Part shown: positions 7,501 through 15,261 of the stretch, one piece after another
How the letters are laid out: each line of letters opens with the position of its first letter
How positions within the stretch are numbered: position 1 is the stretch's first letter
NCBI GenBank assembly: GCA_016235125.1
Contig: JACRLZ010000002.1
Span: 186,001-250,000, forward strand
Source: Sphingobacteriales bacterium
GTDB taxonomy: Bacteria; Bacteroidota; Bacteroidia; Chitinophagales; Chitinophagaceae
Reading direction: 5' to 3'
Length of the DNA: 64,000 nt
Program-made: the position numbers and the translations under genes
The notes under the pieces: generated by a model
Database searches by the model: none
Seen by the model: only the letters and a program-made list of their open reading frames with translations
What the model was told of the DNA's origin: nothing

Positions 7501-9870
7501 TTGGAACAATATCCCAATCATAAAAAATTAATCCCCGGCGGAATTGTATTTACCGGTCTGGCCCTTTTATTATTTCTTGGAAAACCTGCTTTTAATAAGA
7601 ACAGGGAGTTTGCCGTTTCAGACCTGGCAAATGAAATGGATTCTCATATCCGGCTTCGCCTGCAACCCGTGATGGATTATTTCGATACATCCAAACCGAC
7701 AAAAAAATTATCATTGGCCAGGAAAGATATCTTGTTTACCGATTCCCTGAAAAGATTATTGGCGGCGGATTACCTGGATGAAACCGGCAAATACTTTCAG
7801 AAAGAGATTGAGTTGTATTGCAAAACAGGATTTTCGGGGCACCTGGACCAGCGAAGAATGCTCTTCCTTGATTTATATTCAGGAAAACCTGAATTGGCGG
7901 TAAACGATAACTTTTTCCGAATAGAACCACCGCCGCACCTGCAGCAATACTGGACCGGAAATATTTTCAGCGACAGCAGCAATTACAATGTCAGTTTATT
8001 GGAGGCAGCCGATGGAAAAATAATAAGTAAACGGGTGAGTGAATACAGCAATGAACAGGGCGCCACTTTAACCGGCGAACTGCAATTGCTTTTCAAAAGA
8101 AAATATGGAGAAAATTTATACGCCGATTTATGCCTTGTCAATCGTTCCGGTAAAAACATGAATATAAAAAGACAAAATGAATTGAAGACGCTTAAGCAAG
8201 GGGATACATTGTCGCTCCGCAATCCCGATGAGTTAAGGATCACAGATGCTGATGGAAAAGAAAAACGACTGGTGATACAGCCGGATGCCTTTATGAAAAA
8301 TTATTATGTAAATGGCAGTCGTTTTTATGCATACCCTCTCGGCAGTGATTTTATCTGGGCAAAAAATTTTGCAGAGGCTGTATCATCAGAATATACAGCC
8401 AGCGGGCAGGCATCGAGAAATGTTTTCATTTCGCCAGATGCTGAGTTAACAGATTCTTTGTCTGCAAGAATCGCCAGGATGATGAATAGCGACACAGCCT
8501 ATAAGAAGGGAGCCGAATATGGTATTTGCATAGCCGATGGCAATGGCAGGCTCATCGCTATGAATGATTTTATCAAGGGCATTCAGCGACCCGACCCGAA
8601 TGATAAAGCTGGTTTCAATAAAATTATCCGTGGCGAAAATGGATTTATTTCACAATCAATGCTTCGTAAGCAGATCGGCAACATCAACCTGCTCAGGATG
8701 AATCCGGGCCCGGGCTCCACTCTAAAACCAATTGTATTTTCTTCCATAGCATCGCAGCTTGATCTTGATTGGGATGCATTTGCTGCCGAAGGGTTTTCTC
8801 AGAAGCAACAGTATTTTGGCGGAGAGAAAGTGGGAGAATATGACTTTGAAAAAAATAATGGCAGAATAAATAACGTAGTGGATTATCTCAGGTACTCCGA
8901 CAATTATTATCATTCCAATCTTCTTTTGCTGGGCTCTTATTCCAAACAAAGTTTGCAGGCTTTGCTGGCAAAACATTTTGCTACACAAAGCCCCCGTCCG
9001 AACGGGTCAGCCGGGCGGGCGGATGCAGATTTTCACTGGCCTTACTTTAGTTATAATGGCAAACAATACTGGCTGAACGGGTTTGAGAATTGGCCCGGTT
9101 ATATCAATGGCAAAGCCAATTTTGGCTCAGATAGTTCATTTGTGTCCATCGGGCTATTCAATAACTATGGCATTTACACTTATCATGCAGGTAAAAGTTT
9201 TGACAGGTTTTCATCAGGCTACGATTCTTCACTGTTTCTGAATGCATATAAAAAATCAGGTTTCCTGATGCCGGAATATGCACTGTTTGACCAGAAGGGA
9301 GAAGGCATGAACCATGACAGGCCCAATGAAGTTTTTCTTTCCTCATTCCGTGGTCATGTTAAAGGCAGCAGCCAGGTGATGGTGCCGCCGGTAAAGATGC
9401 TCGATGCTTTTGGAAAACTGGCAAGCCAGAACAGGAATTATTCCCTTACGCTTAACCCTTATGCCAAAGAAAATCCTTTCAATGCTTTTTATCTTGACAA
9501 AGCAGTTAGCTACAGCAATTATCTTTCCATCATCCGGGAAAAAGTTTTTGAAGGTATGCGGCAGGCTTTGTTCAATGGTACGGCTGCAAGGCTTGGCTCG
9601 ATGCTGAAGGATGGTTCCCCATATTATTATTATGCCAAGACGGGAACAACAGGTGATGATGAGCTGAAATCAAAATCAAAACTGTTTGTAATAATCATCT
9701 CTTCAAAAAAGATAACCGATCCTGATTTTAATTTCAGGAAGAATAAGTTTTACACTATTTACTTCACTTCTCAGAATGGGCCTGCCAAACAGAATGAAGA
9801 GTTTCAGGCAGCGGTTATAAAGTATGTGCAACAGTCGCCGGCGTTTAAAAAGTATATGGAGGGAAAATAA
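4570..9870 (+). CDS. SEDS-like polymerase fused to a penicillin-binding transpeptidase
   Basis: A 1766-residue membrane protein. Two N-terminal helices are followed by a large soluble segment (about 60-420, no recognised domain), then about a dozen helices between 423 and 1005. The loop before a late helix has a Thr-Asp (T864-D865) in the place of the HTDF catalytic Asp of RodA/FtsW, and GQDLPFGSI near 944 resembles the SEDS motif GxxLPFISYG. The C-terminal domain (about 1240-1766) has the complete transpeptidase triad: S1383-T-L-K1386 in a PGPGSTLKP context, S1443-D-N1445, and K1690-T-G-T1693. No GT51 glycosyltransferase motif is seen, so this is not a class A PBP. It should both polymerise and cross-link peptidoglycan; SEDS activity is inferred from weak motifs, the transpeptidase assignment is strong. 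It is the last gene of the operon and is followed by a terminator. Confidence 0.88.
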   Translation: MLKFFTSLPFLYAFTITVMLLYGFLYYRSFVKNRSARRGFPIVFLLISAACFSFLYFNIHAPLSLKTFSNLDHHFIRHDGFSVSGNIELGKTDTVNFKNNPFSRFILSRQDKQVHVSSPYSEEPFYTGSGSSYKLLSAGYIANGHRLSFTTDSCNVQIKVNGENNFDLLVNNDPVAKLTGKRINKGITAWNLFKDDTLFINSPCYINDLLINSLKKVFFLRDDVSGNKPGELKYFLSGRLYQYAGKIFYDEKSINLQDLAFAKPIADKSVITWGIGLEDNNKNQFRVKSNKDNSFELLNRYPVSYPMTEENKNDWTKHSVTKFLVSGNKDLLQMPLVFGEGFMFSVFDRDSSVNFSPVLLSYKKSKANEPLQLQSKFLNGREILPAARDKLFLPAGSSGFSWIFSIQNSFNWNFGKRNLSVSQWQVLLFGTIGIFVLLVFCSSLIRSAYKLSWVWQLLSCISLVLLTTRFFLYWRYKTFPPYEGLDLPSLQQLNSIWNFGIIVIAGMVLALLFGFGFLKHLYIFFRKQAASLLRQSYHPRYKDEALINEERITRRISNTSVVKRRGPVFIYFALWILILLAGAGFAVINRFDPATCRHLSIALTLIYFVFVYISYRQSPLVASAEKSWWSINTTNSFDVIMNNPVKVLLSVSLLCLFAFVDMGFAIVFLNFLLFNEAFLCINYAIAGLSTGSRKNTSLFTLLGFFYLASFAINLIYGPYIFKYLLELPQFLYLSGYIAFAIIISYAIFRLTYRQRMRKRIVTSLSSAVLLFVSAFLFFPKEKILDKAAITKYRIDVMTMPVNKAIEIAYEDGKTYEPVIRAAQNQWFINTFIYEKNNPAVNQTGFHLLPHAPQNKGAKYNAQATDLVASRFLIAEHGKWSVLFYVLLLLIPSTLLASFYKLYPDFTNRINNNYPTISAGFSLLNYLLITALLVILAATGRYIFFGQDLPFGSILSKQSVLFPVILITGIVLLFKKVPLEQYPNHKKLIPGGIVFTGLALLLFLGKPAFNKNREFAVSDLANEMDSHIRLRLQPVMDYFDTSKPTKKLSLARKDILFTDSLKRLLAADYLDETGKYFQKEIELYCKTGFSGHLDQRRMLFLDLYSGKPELAVNDNFFRIEPPPHLQQYWTGNIFSDSSNYNVSLLEAADGKIISKRVSEYSNEQGATLTGELQLLFKRKYGENLYADLCLVNRSGKNMNIKRQNELKTLKQGDTLSLRNPDELRITDADGKEKRLVIQPDAFMKNYYVNGSRFYAYPLGSDFIWAKNFAEAVSSEYTASGQASRNVFISPDAELTDSLSARIARMMNSDTAYKKGAEYGICIADGNGRLIAMNDFIKGIQRPDPNDKAGFNKIIRGENGFISQSMLRKQIGNINLLRMNPGPGSTLKPIVFSSIASQLDLDWDAFAAEGFSQKQQYFGGEKVGEYDFEKNNGRINNVVDYLRYSDNYYHSNLLLLGSYSKQSLQALLAKHFATQSPRPNGSAGRADADFHWPYFSYNGKQYWLNGFENWPGYINGKANFGSDSSFVSIGLFNNYGIYTYHAGKSFDRFSSGYDSSLFLNAYKKSGFLMPEYALFDQKGEGMNHDRPNEVFLSSFRGHVKGSSQVMVPPVKMLDAFGKLASQNRNYSLTLNPYAKENPFNAFYLDKAVSYSNYLSIIREKVFEGMRQALFNGTAARLGSMLKDGSPYYYYAKTGTTGDDELKSKSKLFVIIISSKKITDPDFNFRKNKFYTIYFTSQNGPAKQNEEFQAAVIKYVQQSPAFKKYMEGK

Positions 9871-9871
9871 A

Positions 9872-9901
9872 AAATCCCCCGATCTAATCGGGGGGATCTT
9901 C
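9872..9901. terminator. Bidirectional terminator between convergent genes
   Basis: ATCCCCCGAT and ATCGGGGGGAT form a G+C-rich stem with a three-base loop, flanked by A-rich sequence on the left. It lies between the end of the SEDS-PBP gene and the end of the convergent DUF1573 gene. Confidence 0.8.
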
Positions 9902-9922
9902 GTATTCGGTTAAAAGCAAAAA

Positions 9923-10372
9923 TTAATTCTTAGGCTTTTCGGTTTTTGCTGGAGGTGTGTTCATTTTCTCTTTCATATACGCTTCGTATGCTTCGGGTGT
10001 GAGAACTTCGCCGGTAATATGAAGAGTTTTCATCTGGTCGGTACCAGACAGTTTTACATACACATCTTTTGTAAATGGAGCAACGGCAGCAGCATTGTAT
10101 TGAACTTTCAGCTTAGCTGTTTTACCCGGTTCAATCGGCGCTTCGGGTTTTTCAGGAACGGTGCATCCGCAGCTTGCAGTGGCGCTTTCAACAGTAATAG
10201 GCTTATCGCTGATGTTCTTTATTTCAAAATAAACAACAGCAGGTACATTCTGCTTCACTTTACCAAAGTCATGACTTTCTTCACTGAATTTTGCGATGTC
10301 ATCGGGTTTTACCTGCGCTTTTGCGGAGGCAACCAGCACAAAAGCAGCGGCCATTAAAAAGATCTTCTTCAT
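9923..10372 (-). CDS. DUF1573 secreted protein
   Basis: A signal peptide (MKKIFLMAAAFVLVASAKA) precedes one DUF1573 immunoglobulin-like domain with the family features: a HDFGKV start, the SCGCTVPE motif in the middle, and a PGKTAKLKVQYN block. A charged Lys/Pro-rich tail of about 25 residues follows. The family is abundant in Bacteroidota and has no settled function; an envelope or extracytoplasmic location is expected. It is 19 bp downstream of a paralogue with the same domain, so the two probably form one transcript ending at the terminator near 9885. Confidence 0.9.
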   Translation of the reverse strand: MKKIFLMAAAFVLVASAKAQVKPDDIAKFSEESHDFGKVKQNVPAVVYFEIKNISDKPITVESATASCGCTVPEKPEAPIEPGKTAKLKVQYNAAAVAPFTKDVYVKLSGTDQMKTLHITGEVLTPEAYEAYMKEKMNTPPAKTEKPKN

Positions 10373-10391
10373 GGTTTACAATTTTTAAATT

Positions 10392-10832
10392 TTAAAAGGT
10401 TTGTTTTTTTAATAGATCAACTGATGCATTGACAGGAGCTGAGCCTTCAGGAGCCTTCCACACTGTTCCTTTTATCTTCAGTTGCTTGGATTGATTGCTG
10501 TTATAAGTGATATTGATAGATTTCTCAAAAGGACCTTCCGCAGCTGCATTATATCCCACTTTTATTTTGGCAGTGGCGCCGGGAGCAATTGCATCACGGC
10601 TCCATTCAGGTGTGGTGCATCCGCAACTGGCATGCACATCATCCAGCTTCAAAGCTGTTTTCCCGGTATTTACAATTTCGAATGTGTAATAAACGGGTTT
10701 GCCCTGTGGTATCTGTGAAAAATCATGCTCTGTTTCCTTCAGTTTCAGCACATCTTCAGGTGCAACCTGGTTTTGTGCCCCGGCAAAAAAGAAAGCTGCC
10801 AGCAGAAAAGAAAGGATCATTGTTTTTTTCAT
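10392..10832 (-). CDS. DUF1573 secreted protein, paralogue
   Basis: This protein has a signal peptide (MKKTMILSFLLAAFFFAGAQ) and one DUF1573 domain with HDFSQIPQG, ASCGCTTPEW and PGATAKIKVGYN, parallel to the neighbouring downstream gene. I place the start at 10832 because it begins directly with the signal peptide; the reading frame stays open to 10856 with an eight-residue leader that is less likely. The close spacing to its paralogue suggests tandem duplication. Function is unknown; the family's CGC motif could be disulfide-bonded outside the cytoplasm. Confidence 0.88.
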   Translation of the reverse strand: MKKTMILSFLLAAFFFAGAQNQVAPEDVLKLKETEHDFSQIPQGKPVYYTFEIVNTGKTALKLDDVHASCGCTTPEWSRDAIAPGATAKIKVGYNAAAEGPFEKSINITYNSNQSKQLKIKGTVWKAPEGSAPVNASVDLLKKQTF

Positions 10833-10931
10833 AAAAAACCTGATAAGAAGCCTCAAATGTAAGCCAAAGATGGCAGATTTTATAGATGGGTTGCAGCCAC
10901 TTAAGTATATTTTTCAGGGCAACAATCTTCT

Positions 10932-10939
10932 TATTTTTG
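10932..10939 (+). promoter_or_regulatory. -7 box TATTTTTG immediately before the E1 gene
   Basis: An exact match to the Bacteroidota -7 consensus TAnnTTTG ends only four bases before the ATG at 10944, which predicts a leaderless or nearly leaderless transcript. No clear -33 TTG was found. Confidence 0.5.
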
Positions 10940-10943
10940 CCGC

Positions 10944-13358
10944 ATGGAGAATGCCAACTTAGAAACGATGACGGACGCCGGTAAACTTTCTTTTGATAAA
11001 TTCAGGCAAGAGGTTTTGAATGATTATACAATTGCCTGTATCAGCCGGGAAGCCAGTCTTTTAGGCCGCAAAGAAGTGCTAAGCGGCAAGGCTAAGTTTG
11101 GCATTTTTGGAGATGGTAAGGAACTGGCACAAGTAGCAATGGCCAAATTTTTTCAGCCGGGAGATTTTCGTAGCGGCTATTACCGTGATCAGACATTTAT
11201 GCTGGCCGCTGGTCTTGCAACTGTAGAGCAAATATTTTCCCAGTTATATGCCGACCCCGATCCCAGGCATGATCCATTCAGCGCCGGCAGGCAAATGAAT
11301 TGTCATTTTGCCACTAAGATGGTTGATGAGAATGGTGAATGGCTTGAGCTGGCGCAATTAAAAAATATATCCGCTGATATAGCCCCGACCGCCGGACAAA
11401 TGCCAAGGGCATTGGGTTTAGCGTTTGCATCCCGGTCATTCCGGAATATTGAACAACTTCATCCCTTTACCAATCTTTCAAAGAATGGGAATGAGGTTTG
11501 TTTTTGCACAGTAGGTGATGCATCTACCAGTGAAGGACATTTTTGGGAAACCATCAATGCAGCCGGAGTGCTGCAGGTACCGCTTGCTGTATTTGTATGG
11601 GATGATGGGTATGGTATTTCAGTTCCCAAAAAATTTCAAACCACCAAGGCCTCTGTGTCTGATGCATTGAGTGGATTGCAAAAGAAAGAAGGAACCAATG
11701 GAATAAATATTTATAAAGTAAAGGGATGGGATTATGCAGGTATGTGTGAAGCATTTGAAGAAGGAATAAGATTGGCAAGAGAAACGCATACCCCTGTATT
11801 ATTTCATGTAGAGGAAATGACGCAACCTCAGGGTCATTCCACTTCTGGAAGCCATGAAAGATATAAATCAAATGAAAGACTGGAATGGGAAAGAGATTGG
11901 GATGGCATTAAAAAAATGAAAGAATGGATCATCGCCAATGCATTGGCTTCGGAAGATGAACTGAATAAAGTAGCTGAAGATGCAAAAGAACATGTAAGAC
12001 AGAGCAAGGCTGCTGCATGGGAAAAATTTCAGGCTCCGATCAAAAACCAGGTGGCAAGAGCAACAGATTTGCTCAATACTATGGCCGGAAGCCTGCCTGC
12101 CGGCAAGGCAGGCCTGCTACAGCAGTCCGAAGCATTAAAAAAACTGGCTTCAGATTTATCAACCAACCGTGAACCACTTCGCAGGGATGTATTGAAAACA
12201 TTGAATGCAGCTATCAATCTTGCAGGCGATGCTGATGTGGCTTACTGGACAAAGGATTATTACAAGGATCTTCAGGAAGAAAATAAGAAACTATACAACA
12301 CGCATCTTTACAATGAAGGACCCAAAAGTGCATTGAAAGTAAAAGAAGTGAAAGCATTGTATGCAGAAGATGCACTGATAGTAAACGGCTTTGAAATTTT
12401 AAATCATTATTTCGACCAACTCTTTTCTTCCAATCCGAAAGTGGTGGCGTTTGGCGAAGACCTCGGTTATATCGGTGATGTGAACCAGGGATTCAGTGGT
12501 TTGCAGCAGAAGCATGGCGACCAAAGAATTTTTGATACCGGCATCCGGGAACTGACCATTATGGGCCAGGGAATTGGTCTTGCATTGCGTGGGTTAAGAC
12601 CGATTGCAGAAATTCAATACCTCGATTATCTCTTATATGGACTTCAGCCACTGAGCGATGATGTGGCTACCACTCATTACCGGTCTGCAGGCATCCAAAG
12701 CTGCCCGGTAATTATCAGGACAAGAGGGCATCGGCTGGAAGGTATTTGGCATAGCGGTTCGCCGATGGGCATGGTTATAAATTCTCTTCGGGGAATATAT
12801 GTATGTGTACCGAGAAATATGACACAGGCAGCAGGTATGTACAACACATTATTGCAAAGCAATGACCCCGGTTTGATAATCGAATGTTTGAATGGCTATC
12901 GGTTGAAAGAAAAATTGCCTTCTAATCTTTTGGAATTTACCGTTCCGCTGGGTGTACCTGAAATAATAAAGGAGGGAACGGATGTAACCATTGGTTCTTA
13001 TGGTTCCACCTTGCGCATTGTTCAGGATGCAGTGAATATGCTGGAGGCGCAAGGTATTAGTTGTGAAATAGTGGATGTGCAAACCTTACTTCCCTTTGAC
13101 ATCAAGCACAAGATTCTCGAATCACTGAAAAAAACCAATCGCATTGTTTTTGTAGATGAAGATGTGCCCGGGGGAGCTGCAGCCTATATGTTTAATAAAG
13201 TGATGGAAGAGCAGGGAGGTTATCGTTACCTGGATGTCGCTCCACGAACCATTACCGGAAAAGCTCACCGTCCGGCTTATGGCAGCGACGGTGATTATTT
13301 CAGCAAACCGAATGCGGAGGAGATAGAAGCGGTGATAAAGCAGATGATGGCGGAATAA
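10944..13358 (+). CDS. 2-oxoacid dehydrogenase E1, alpha and beta subunits fused
   Basis: The 804-residue product joins an E1-alpha domain (about 20-345), with the thiamine diphosphate motif GDAST...N at about 191-206, and an E1-beta domain (about 471-804) containing the transketolase-like pyrimidine-binding core and C-terminal domain (ITGKAHRPAYGSDG near the end). It decarboxylates a 2-oxo acid and passes the acyl group to a lipoyl E2; branched-chain 2-oxoacids are the likeliest substrate, with pyruvate possible. E2 and E3 are not in the window. The linker between the two halves carries an in-frame palindromic repeat encoding LPAGKAG (residues 387-393). A start at the second Met (10968) is possible, but the -7 box fits the ATG at 10944. 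Confidence 0.92.
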   Translation: MENANLETMTDAGKLSFDKFRQEVLNDYTIACISREASLLGRKEVLSGKAKFGIFGDGKELAQVAMAKFFQPGDFRSGYYRDQTFMLAAGLATVEQIFSQLYADPDPRHDPFSAGRQMNCHFATKMVDENGEWLELAQLKNISADIAPTAGQMPRALGLAFASRSFRNIEQLHPFTNLSKNGNEVCFCTVGDASTSEGHFWETINAAGVLQVPLAVFVWDDGYGISVPKKFQTTKASVSDALSGLQKKEGTNGINIYKVKGWDYAGMCEAFEEGIRLARETHTPVLFHVEEMTQPQGHSTSGSHERYKSNERLEWERDWDGIKKMKEWIIANALASEDELNKVAEDAKEHVRQSKAAAWEKFQAPIKNQVARATDLLNTMAGSLPAGKAGLLQQSEALKKLASDLSTNREPLRRDVLKTLNAAINLAGDADVAYWTKDYYKDLQEENKKLYNTHLYNEGPKSALKVKEVKALYAEDALIVNGFEILNHYFDQLFSSNPKVVAFGEDLGYIGDVNQGFSGLQQKHGDQRIFDTGIRELTIMGQGIGLALRGLRPIAEIQYLDYLLYGLQPLSDDVATTHYRSAGIQSCPVIIRTRGHRLEGIWHSGSPMGMVINSLRGIYVCVPRNMTQAAGMYNTLLQSNDPGLIIECLNGYRLKEKLPSNLLEFTVPLGVPEIIKEGTDVTIGSYGSTLRIVQDAVNMLEAQGISCEIVDVQTLLPFDIKHKILESLKKTNRIVFVDEDVPGGAAAYMFNKVMEEQGGYRYLDVAPRTITGKAHRPAYGSDGDYFSKPNAEEIEAVIKQMMAE
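12091..12113. repeat. CCTGCC palindrome inserted in the E1 coding sequence
   Basis: GCCTGCCT and AGGCAGGC form perfect 8-bp arms around GCCGGCA. It is the same element as the intergenic palindromes at 53499 and 54752, here read through in frame (LPAGKAG) in the linker between the E1 alpha and beta domains. Confidence 0.85.
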
Positions 13359-13369
13359 AATTGTGTCTT

Positions 13370-13663
13370 ATGCTTACCGAAAAGGAAAAAGTACAACTTG
13401 CCGATTATGAGGAGCAAATGGCCACTCCTCCTGTAAAGTTTATTATTATTTATGGAGTTCTTGCCTGGGGGATTTTAATGGGCCTGCTTGTTTCGCTTTT
13501 AAACTGGTTGACTGGAGAGTATACTTTACTTCAGCTGATTCGGAAGAATTTATGGGTTAATCTTGGTACATTTATGATTGGGGGTATATTATTCGGATAT
13601 TTAATGCGCAGAATTATAGCAAGGCAAATAAAAAGACTAAAAAAGAAAGAATCTGTTGCATGA
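13370..13663 (+). CDS. Small two-helix membrane protein
   Basis: A protein of about 97 residues with a charged N-terminus (MLTEKEKVQLADYEEQ), two hydrophobic segments at about 25-47 and 65-83, and a very basic C-terminus (RRIIARQIKRLKKK) that should remain in the cytoplasm. It follows the E1 gene by 11 bp and may be co-transcribed. I prefer the ATG at 13370 to the TTG at 13361. I do not recognise the family. Confidence 0.7.
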   Translation: MLTEKEKVQLADYEEQMATPPVKFIIIYGVLAWGILMGLLVSLLNWLTGEYTLLQLIRKNLWVNLGTFMIGGILFGYLMRRIIARQIKRLKKKESVA

Positions 13664-13716
13664 AAAAAAATTTGTGCATGGTAGGATAATCTGAACAGTA
13701 CGCTAAATCAATTAAG

Positions 13717-13967
13717 ATGTCAATCGTAAAAGTTATTGAAGTCATTGCTTCGTCTGAAAACGGATTTGATGATGCCGTGAAGCAGGCTGTAAAAGAAACG
13801 GCTGAAACCATCCGCAATATCGACTCTGCTGGGTAAAGGATATGAAAGTACATGTAAAGGATGGCGAAATCAAATCTTATGGCGTTATCTGCAAAGTATC
13901 ATTCAGAGTAGACAACGAAAAAGAGCTGAAGAAAGAAAAGAAAAAGAAAAAAGATAAAGACAGGTAA
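13717..13967 (+). pseudogene. Dodecin, interrupted by a one-base frameshift
   Basis: From the ATG at 13717 the sequence reads MSIVKVIEVIASSENGFDDA and on to ETIRNIDS, a textbook dodecin N-terminus (small flavin-binding dodecamer-forming protein). It then runs into TAA at 13834. Shifting frame at about 13827-13833 restores the rest of the family: VKDMKVHVKDGEIKSYGVIC, then KVSFRVD and a Lys-rich tail ending at 13967. The expected DSVWVKDM would need one more base in GACTCTGCTGGGTAAAG. This is either a real inactivating mutation or a base missing from the assembly; the rest is so well conserved that the loss must be recent or artefactual. Confidence 0.85.
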
Positions 13968-13979
13968 GAATAAGCCCAC

Positions 13980-14384
13980 TCAGGCCAGGAATCTTTCTCC
14001 TAATTCAGGTGTGGGAACCATACAGGATTCTCGTTTCCCAAACCACCTGTATCTGTTTCTTGCAATGATTCCATAAACCCAGTCACGAATATAGGTTGGA
14101 AATATCCAGAATAGTTGAGTCCATTTCCAATACCAGGGCAGTTTGTTATATAATCTCAGAGCAGCAGAAGATTTTTGATAAACCTTTTCTTTATCCAGTA
14201 AAATGAATGATTCAAATTTATCGGTAGGGAGATTCAATTGCTTCAGTATTCTCTGGCCGGCTTCTGATTGAAGGGCTGCGAAGCGGAATATTTTCTTTTT
14301 ATCTCTGCGGATGATAAAGTTGACGATGCGATTGCAGTAGTTGCAGATACCATCGAAAAGAATTACAGGATTTTCATACTGCAT
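13980..14384 (-). CDS. DCC-family thiol-disulfide oxidoreductase-like protein (DUF393)
   Basis: The 134-residue protein begins VILFDGICNYCNRIVNFIIR, the DxxCxxC signature that names the DCC family (YuxK-like), and continues with FAALQSEAGQRIL, also typical. The two cysteines are positioned like a thioredoxin-fold redox pair, though activity has not been established for most members. It follows yebC on the same strand after 20 bp and may be co-transcribed with it. Confidence 0.88.
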   Translation of the reverse strand: MQYENPVILFDGICNYCNRIVNFIIRRDKKKIFRFAALQSEAGQRILKQLNLPTDKFESFILLDKEKVYQKSSAALRLYNKLPWYWKWTQLFWIFPTYIRDWVYGIIARNRYRWFGKRESCMVPTPELGERFLA

Positions 14385-14404
14385 TCCGAAAAATTATTTT
14401 TTAC

Positions 14405-15127
14405 TCATCCCATGTTATGAAATACTTTTTGAACGTCCTCATCCTGTTCTAACTTCTCGATCAGCTTGCTTACATCTGCAGCCTGTTCGTCATTTAAAGG
14501 CACAGTAATGGTAGGTATCCATTCCAGTTCAGCGCTGATTGGAGTGATGCCTTTATCTTCCAGGGCTTTTTGCATATTACCAAAATCAGTGAACCCGCAA
14601 CGAACCACTAAAATGTCTTCTCCATTCTCTCCTGTTCCTTCTCCCAATTCTTCCAGGCCAAAATCGATCAGTTCCAGTTCAAGGTCTTCTGAATTTAATC
14701 CTTCAGGTTTTAATTTGAACACTCCCATTTTCTTAAATTGAAAAGCCACACTACCGCTGTTGCCCAAGGCGCCACCGCCTTTGGTAAAATGTGATTTTAC
14801 ATTGGCAACCGTTCTTACATGGTTATCGGTAGCCGTTTCCACCAATATCGCCACCCCGTGCGGAGCATAACCTTCATACAAAATTTCATCATAGTTCACC
14901 ATCTCTTTGCCCAAAGCTCTTTTGATGGCAGCTTCCACACGGTCTTTAGGCATGTTCACTGCTTTTGCATTCTGGTAGCAGCGCCGCAATGCAGGATTGG
15001 TGTTAGGGTCGGGGCCACCGGCTTTTACAGCAATCACTATTTCTTTACCTACACGGGTAAATTGTTTAGCCATTCTGTCCCAGCGGGCAAACATGGTTGA
15101 TTTTCGTACTTCAAATATTCTTCCCAT
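14405..15127 (-). CDS. yebC: YebC/PmpR-family protein (TACO1 family)
   Basis: A full-length 240-residue member: [30 protein letters not shown] is the usual Bacteroidota N-terminus, followed by the [14 protein letters not shown] block and [18 protein letters not shown]. Members were described as transcriptional regulators (PmpR), and more recently as ribosome-associated factors relieving stalling at proline stretches. A -7 box at 15186-15193 predicts a leader of about 55 bases that would contain the hairpin at 15136-15181. Confidence 0.93.
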   Translation of the reverse strand: MGRIFEVRKSTMFARWDRMAKQFTRVGKEIVIAVKAGGPDPNTNPALRRCYQNAKAVNMPKDRVEAAIKRALGKEMVNYDEILYEGYAPHGVAILVETATDNHVRTVANVKSHFTKGGGALGNSGSVAFQFKKMGVFKLKPEGLNSEDLELELIDFGLEELGEGTGENGEDILVVRCGFTDFGNMQKALEDKGITPISAELEWIPTITVPLNDEQAADVSKLIEKLEQDEDVQKVFHNMG

Positions 15128-15135
15128 AATGCACT

Positions 15136-15181
15136 GTCATCCTGAGCCTGCCTGTCGGCAGACAGGCTTGTCGAAGGATGG
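15136..15181. repeat. REP-like hairpin in the yebC leader
   Basis: GTCATCCT and AGGATG pair around TGAGC and TTGTCGAA, with a nested CCTGCCTGTC/GACAGGC palindrome. It is the same architecture as the element at 1048 but with different, still complementary, outer arms. It lies between the predicted promoter and start codon of yebC. Confidence 0.75.
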
Positions 15182-15185
15182 GCTG

Positions 15186-15193
15186 CAAAAGTA
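15186..15193 (-). promoter_or_regulatory. -7 box TACTTTTG upstream of yebC
   Basis: Read on the minus strand, this is an exact TAnnTTTG match about 60 bases upstream of the yebC start. No clear -33 element was seen. Confidence 0.45.
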
Positions 15194-15211
15194 AGGCAAT
15201 GGGTGAAAAAG

Positions 15212-15247
15212 AAAAACCGCCCCGATATAATCGGGACGGTTTTGAAA
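15212..15247 (-). terminator. Terminator of the amino-acid permease gene
   Basis: AAAACCGTCCCGAT and ATCGGGGCGGTTTTT (minus-strand reading) form a long stem followed by a T-rich run. It begins about 15 bases after the stop codon of the permease gene. Confidence 0.8.
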
Positions 15248-15261
15248 ATATTTGAATTCAA

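Noticed and set aside
4570..9870. Class A penicillin-binding protein
   Set aside because: No GT51 glycosyltransferase motif is found, and the region before the transpeptidase domain is multi-helical, as in SEDS proteins.
13717..13967. Programmed frameshift in dodecin
   Set aside because: No slippery heptamer or stimulatory structure is seen at 13827-13833, and dodecins are not known to need one; a mutation or sequencing error is simpler.
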